From contig NC_087070.1 in NCBI RefSeq assembly GCF_963678635.1, positions 28,206,848 to 28,270,847 of the forward strand: 64,000 nucleotides of DNA. The letters are read 5' to 3'. Origin of the DNA: Symsagittifera roscoffensis. Taxonomy: Eukaryota; Xenacoelomorpha; Acoela; Convolutidae. The position numbers and the translations under genes are program-made. The notes below the pieces were generated by a model. That model worked only from the letters and a program-made list of their open reading frames with translations, ran no database searches and was not told the origin of the DNA. Below are positions 58,556-64,000 of this stretch, piece by piece; within the stretch, counting starts at the first letter, position 1, and every line of letters begins with the position of its first letter.

Positions 58556-58711
58556 GTTTACAAACTGTACAAAAAGGTGCCAAATGTCTTGAAAACATGG
58601 AAAAGTTGAAAAAATCGTGATATGAAGAAATTGGAGAAAAGAGTTTTTTGAGTTCAATGAGTTTTAAATGTATTCGGGTCGATATTTCGCTCCCGGAGTC
58701 TTGCTCTGCGA

Positions 58712-59237
58712 CTATGATGGGTGATTTCCCAGTGGAGACTTCCGCGATGTCTGAACGTACCCCGTTTTCGCGAGGGGAATGAGGAAATCAGAAGGAGACC
58801 AGCACAAGAAAGCAGGTGGTCTGATTGTAGATTGGGGCTGGATGGCAACAGAAGGCGCTTCCTCTGGCGTGCTGTCGGCTAGCACTTTTGGCTCTATAGC
58901 GGATCCGAATGATGATGGTCCAGTAAGACTGCTGTCTTGAGACAATTTCTGAGGGGAATCCGAAAAGACGATAGCTTCTGTTGACGAGATTGTGGTAGTT
59001 TGTGTGAGTATCGGATTTCCGCCAGTGAAGTTCCCACTGGTCGTCTTCTTCTGATGGTTGGCTCTTGTTGAATTCTTGGGAGGCGATGGTTTCTTCTTTC
59101 CGGCTAATTTATGTCCATTTTCCAATATGACCGTGTGGTCCGAAGAATCAAGAATCGCTTCTTTAAATGGATTAAAAAAACAATTCTCCGTTTTTTAGGT
59201 TGGTGTTTTTACTAAAAATGTTACCTTCAGCGGCCAT
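58712..59237 (-). CDS. Hypothetical two-exon protein, about 153 aa
   Basis: On the minus strand exon 1 (59,237-59,225) encodes MAAE plus one base and ends at CTGAAG/GTAACA. A 64-nt intron (59,224-59,161) ends TCCATTTAAAG. Exon 2 (59,160-58,712) continues in phase with AILDSSDHTVILENGHKLAG, then a Lys/Pro stretch (KKKPSPPKNSTRANHQKK). A Ser/Thr/Pro-rich, probably disordered region follows, ending LGNHPS. No interruption occurs across the joined frame. Codon use is G+C-richer than the flanks. No family was recognised; the basic patch hints at a nuclear protein. It converges on the SET gene relic. A further 3' exon is possible. Confidence 0.6.
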
Positions 59238-59319
59238 TTTCGCTAGAGTAGGCCATTTCCGAGTAGAGATTGTTGCTTGAAGTCCATGCTTTGCCTGTGG
59301 GATGTCCAAGTCTCTTTCC

Positions 59320-62300
59320 ACAAAAAGCACAAATTCGGTAGTCGCAACAAAAAAACACGACTGCTTGTATCAAAGCAAAAAATTGAGTGCTTTGTCTGCG
59401 TTTTGAGGTATATGGTGTAATTTTTTTTAGAAAAAAAAAACATTTTCGAAAATAACTTCCCGCACGCTCTGTACAAAAAGATAAATTTCGTAGTTAGCAC
59501 AATGTATTAAATGCACCAAATAACATGCTTTAAATTAACAGATAATGATTTTTGAGTCAAATTCAATCTCCTTTTACGCGTTATTTGCACAAAATTTATC
59601 GCGCGCTAACTATCCTAAGTTGTCCAAATTGGCAGTTATTAAAACATCATATTTTAACGAAAGTTTATGGCAGGTAAAATTAGTTTTTTGCATTTGAGCT
59701 CAAAAGAAACAAAACATTTTGCGTCATTCTAAACATTTCTTCCAAAACTGCTATTTGAAAAAATCTAAACTCGTCTGGAGAAAAAAAAATACAACAATCC
59801 GTGATAAAACACTCCGTAGCTTTTTTGGAAGTCGGTACCAAATAAAACAAGTCTACTTGTTTCAGATCAAAGCCTATTCTGGGTGCATTTATTCTGAGTG
59901 TTCAGTCAGAGTTTTTTGACAGCATTTAAAAGTTCATGGTGTAGTGTTTGCCTGAAAAATTGATGAAGTGTACAAAAAAAGCCATTGGAAAACTTTACCC
60001 GCACACAGAAAAATTTTAAAAAGAGCAATATACCAACCAGCATGCCCCATTTCAACCTGGAAAATATTTAAGCCGGAATACGTCTCCGTCTACATCTTAT
60101 TAGCACAAAATATATCCCTCGGTAATTCTTCCAAAATCTGCAAATTGGCTATCTTTAAACCCTCATTTTTTTGCAAAATTTTTTCACAGAATACTTTTTA
60201 AAGTTAAACTCAAAACAAAAGTATCAGGTAATGCAAGAAAACCATTAAAAAAATTATTTTTAAGCCGAATACTTTTAAGAACATTTGTCGCAGTTGAAAT
60301 GTTGATATTATCTTGTTTTTAATTTTGATGACCTCAATACCTTTAACCTGATATTTATGAAAAACCGTCAAAATTAATAGTTTAAATTTCGAAGTTTGTC
60401 CGGAGAAAAAACAAGCACGAGCACAAACATTCCGGCTCTTTCATCGAGATTCGGGTTAAAAATAACCAGACAGCTCGGTGAAGGCAAAACTTTGAGTGTT
60501 CCAGCTGCCTGCTAAGTTTTATGGAAGACTATTTGCTTTGAAAAAAAATTGATAAATTTTTTTTAAATGATTTTTTAAAATTTAATCTACACGCGCTATG
60601 TAAATTTCACTTATGTATATCACATATCTGAAGTTTTAGTTAGAACAACTAGCAGACCTTAATTGAAACAGTTTCGATCGGATCAAATCTTGCTTATGCA
60701 TTTTTGCTCGAAATATATTGCGCGTAATTTATCCTAAATTGTCCAAAATGGCAACCTTTAAACTCTTTATTCTATAAAATGGATAACAAATGAACTAAAT
60801 TATTAGTTTTGAGCTCATTACAGCCATGTCTTTCGCGTGAATTAAAAAAGTCATTTAAGAGTTGCCGTTTGAAAAGTCATATTTTGTTAAGAGGATAAAG
60901 ATCACACTGAGTACAATGCCGGTACAGTTCTCCGCATAAGAGTTCGAGAACAAAACAATTCACTCGTTAACTATCTTATCTCACACTGAGCAAATTCGCA
61001 ATGTTTTTCGTACTTTTGGGAAAATTTATCACGGATTACTTTGTAAAGTTGAGCTCATGACAACAAAACTTTTCCCGTGATACAAAAAGAAATCAATGAA
61101 AAATCACTTTTCAAATACTATATTTTCACAAAAAATTATTATGAAAGGTTAAACTACTTCTGAAATTTGAACCATAGACAACAAAAGTCCTTACCTGAAT
61201 TAGTAATGAGAGCGTTATATATAAATGTCAGTCAAAAGTTGCTTGCTAAAAAGGCCAATTTTGTCTGGGGAAAAAAACCACACCGAGCACAAATATTCCG
61301 ACACTGATTTCGAAAGTCGTAATACAAAATACTGCTTGTTTTAGAGCAAATCCTGGAAAATTTGCGAGTTTTACAAAATGAACTTAAAAAAATGACTTGT
61401 CTTTGAAAATTCTTCTATTTCATTTCAATCTGGAAAAAATTCTAGGCCTCATTAATTTTTATTTTACGCGTTCTTTTTAATTTAAGCACAAATTTTTTCA
61501 TGAACTATTTATCACAAACTGGCAGTCTTCAAATCCTCATTAAACAAATTTCACAAATTACTTTTTAAAATGACCTCAAAACAAATAATTTATCTTTTTA
61601 CTTGATACAATTTCATTGAAAAATTAAACTTTAAACAACAAAACACAAAAATTTATCACAAGTGAAATTAGTTCTAAGTTTTGAACCCCAGACAAAAAAA
61701 TTTATTGCCTGATATTTAAGAAATTTTGTCAATATTGATAAATAAATGTTTAAAACTTGTCAGGAGAGAAAACAAACACTAGCACGAACTTTCCGTGACT
61801 TCTGTGTAGGCAAAGCCTTGAGTGTTCCACCTGCCCAATGAATTCTTTGGATTTTTGTTAGCTTTAGGAAAAAAAATAGTTTTTTGAAGACGAAGAAACA
61901 AACTTTTAGTGATGTCTGAAATTTTCCCCTGCGCATTGGTTATTTCTCAAAATGTCTAACTTTGCATATAGCAAAGCCTTAAATTGAACATCTAGCTGAA
62001 CTCATTCCAATTTGACAAAGTTTCAAGGACGGATTATATAACCGCTTACGCGTTATGAGCACGAGTTTGATTGCGATTGATTTATCCCAAAATCTACATC
62101 AGTAATCCTTAAATCTCAATAATTTTATAATTTTAAAGACAGGATAAATGTTTTTTTTTGAATTTGAGCTAAACAAAAAAAAACGTTATTCCTTGATAAA
62201 AAGTTTGGCAAAAACTGCTAATTAAAAAGTCGATATTTGTTTGAAGATAAAAAACAAGCACCCCGTGCTCAAATATTTTGTCATTTTCTTCGAAAATCTG

Positions 62301-63560
62301 GAAAAAAAAACAAGAAAACTGCTTGGATCATGGCAAAACTTTGACTGTTCCGCATGCTTTTAAAATTCTGCGGAATAGTAAATGCTTGAACAAAAAACAA
62401 AGAAAACATTTCTTTTTCCTTTTCATTCCTTTTCACGCTATATTAATTACAAAGTGATATATTTGCAAATCGCAAAATAACCAATATTTCTAATAGCATA
62501 CGTCAATATAACTTTGAACAACTTCTAAGACGGATTAAATCTGCGCATACACACTATGAGAACAAAATTTTTCGCACGTTAATTATCCTAAATTGTCCAT
62601 AATGGCAATTTTACCCCCAAAAATCTACACACATTGATAACAGGTGAATTTTTTGTAAAATGTGATCTCAATACGGCCATATTTTTTGCGTAATATGAAA
62701 AATCAGTCAACAATTCAGATTAAAAGTCTAAATTTTTCCAGGAAAAAAAGCATATTGAGCACAAAATTTCCTTTTTTTTCTTCAAAACCGAAGAGAGACT
62801 CCTTGTAGCAAGTCGAAATCCTGAGTCTTTTAATGTGTATGGTGTAGTCTTTGCTTTAGAAAGCAATTCATGAATTTTTCCAAAAAAAACAAAATGGGTT
62901 TTTTGAAAATCTTATTTCGCACCTTATGTGAAGTATAAAAAGATATTTTTCACAGTAAGCAAAGTAATAAATAGACCAAATAGCATGACTCATTTTATTT
63001 AAGGGTGTCTTTGAGGCCGGAACAAATCTGCTCTTGCGCTTTTTAGCGGAAAAATTTTGCACGCTTATGTTCTCAAATTAAGTAATTTGATCTTGTTAAA
63101 ACCCTCATAACTTAAAAAAATAGTTAACAATTGCTAGTTGAAAAATCATAACTCATCTGGAGGAAAACAAACACCCCGAGCACGAATATTCCGTCACTTA
63201 CATCAAAATTGGGACAAAAATCATAAGACTGCTTGAATCAGTGCCTAATAGCGAGTGCTATGTCGGCTTTTTTAAGTTTATGGAGTAGCGTTTGTTTTGA
63301 AAGAAGAGTAATAATTATTTTTTTTTCTAAAAATGGAAAAAAAATTTTCGAGCTATTTTTGAAAATCATTCCCTCAAGCTACGAAGCTTCAAAATAATAT
63401 GTTGTGCGTATAGCAAAAAAAATTATGGATCAAATAGCGTGACTCAATCAAATTTGGAACAAATCTCCATCTATGCATTAAAAGCACGAAAGATATGGCC
63501 TGTTAATTGTCCCAAAATGACAATTTGTAAACCCCCAATTCAAAAAAATAAAAAATTATT
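59320..63560 (+). repeat. Degenerate tandem array, units ~0.45-0.6 kb
   Basis: Two markers recur in the same order. Marker 1 is an ACTGCTTGTATCA..GCAAA..TTGAGTGTTCC tract, near 59,357, 59,849, 60,466, 61,331, 61,780, 62,317, 62,795 and 63,225. Marker 2 is a TTAACTATCCTAAATTGTCC tract followed by AAATGGCA, near 59,600, 60,120, 60,720, 60,970, 61,500, 62,060, 62,570, 63,060 and 63,505. GAAAAAAA runs and GAGCACAAATATTCCG boxes lie between them. This gives about eight to nine diverged units. The family also occurs in reverse at 9.7 and 11.6 kb. No coding capacity is evident. Confidence 0.75.
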
Positions 63561-63581
63561 TCGTGACTTTTTCAATCGAAA

Positions 63582-64000
63582 GTGGGAACAGTTAGTTTTT
63601 GGACGAACACTCTCCATTCGTAAAAAAAATTGAAGATCAAAAAATTTCGAAAATTAATGCTAAATTTGAGTTTGTATAGAAATCTGAGCAAAGGGTTGTT
63701 GCGACTGGAAAAGAGAGTGAAAAAGGAAAAGACAAGAGAAAGATGGGCTAAAGTTAAAGCGGTTTTTAGTGGAAGAACATGTTTCTATAGAGAACATGTA
63801 GAAAATAAGTGGGAACAAATAGTTTTTGGATGAACATTCTCCATTCGAAAAAAAAATTGAAGATCAAAAAATTTCAAAAATCAATGCTAATTTTGAGTTT
63901 GTATAGAAATCTGAGCAAAGGGTTGTTGCGACTGGAAAAGTGATTGAAAAAGGAAAAGACAAGAGAAAGATGGGCTAAAGTTAAAGCGGTTTTTAATGGA
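63582..64000 (+). repeat. 227-bp tandem repeat running off the window edge
   Basis: GTGGGAACA plus TAGTTTTTGGA starts at 63,582 and again at 63,809, giving a 227-bp period. The second copy is cut by the window end after 192 bp. Identity is well above that of the neighbouring degenerate array (few mismatches by eye). Frames across it are repeat by-products. Confidence 0.8.

Noticed and set aside
59320-64000. CRISPR-like or telomeric repeat array
   Set aside because: Units are hundreds of bases long and diverged, with no short constant repeats and no TTAGGC/TTAGGG tracts.

Overview
This is an AT-rich (visibly about two-thirds A+T) animal genomic window made mostly of decayed mobile elements. 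It contains a small host island at about 47.4 kb and a second at 53.3-59.2 kb. The organism looks like a small invertebrate. It has short introns (64-97 nt) with GTAAGT-type donors and T-rich acceptors, and it combines Polinton, BEL/Pao and Ty3/gypsy relics. One intact ORF has a TTTTCAG acceptor just 5 nt upstream of its ATG, which would fit nematode-type trans-splicing. That is suggestive only, and no taxon can be named with confidence. No prokaryotic operons, CRISPR arrays or rRNA genes were seen.

1-16.3 kb is Polinton/Maverick territory. From 0.75 to 7.1 kb, all on the + strand and in near-contact, are relics of an accessory gene, packaging ATPase, small conserved proteins, rve integrase, penton-like protein, a small basic peptide, major capsid protein and adenovirus-type protease. 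Protein-primed DNA polymerase B relics lie at 13.2-15.3 kb on the same strand. Between them sit a minus-strand piggyBac-like transposase relic (7.1-8.0 kb) and a repeat block (9.7-12.1 kb).

16.3-24 kb holds a 3.9-kb structure with about 550-630-bp inverted arms. A palindrome-rich repeat family and a very young 0.6-kb tandem duplication lie inside it. Next comes a GTCGAA-type minisatellite enclosed by its own inverted ends (20.9-21.5 kb), followed by plain AT-rich DNA. 24.1-29.0 kb is a broken BEL/Pao retroelement, followed by a tRNA-like sequence. 31.1-42.6 kb is a broken minus-strand Ty3/gypsy element with gag (CCHC knuckle), protease, RT, integrase and an env-like third region. At 44.05-44.85 kb there is a foldback element.

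Host-type genes follow. A 176-aa membrane protein ORF (47,428-47,958, +) looks intact. A minus-strand gene relic (53,650-54,397) lies head-to-head with a multi-exon SET-domain gene relic (54,818-57,338, +) that carries an internal 307-bp tandem duplication and a downstream partial copy. A two-exon minus-strand gene encoding about 153 aa (58,712-59,237) appears intact. A clean hAT-type MITE with an 8-bp target duplication sits at 51.1 kb.

59.3 kb to the end is a degenerate tandem array with units of roughly 0.45-0.6 kb. The same family is found in reverse orientation at 9.7 and 11.6 kb. A sharper 227-bp tandem repeat runs off the right edge. Overall the window reads as repeat-dense, probably heterochromatic or pericentromeric-like DNA with few living genes.
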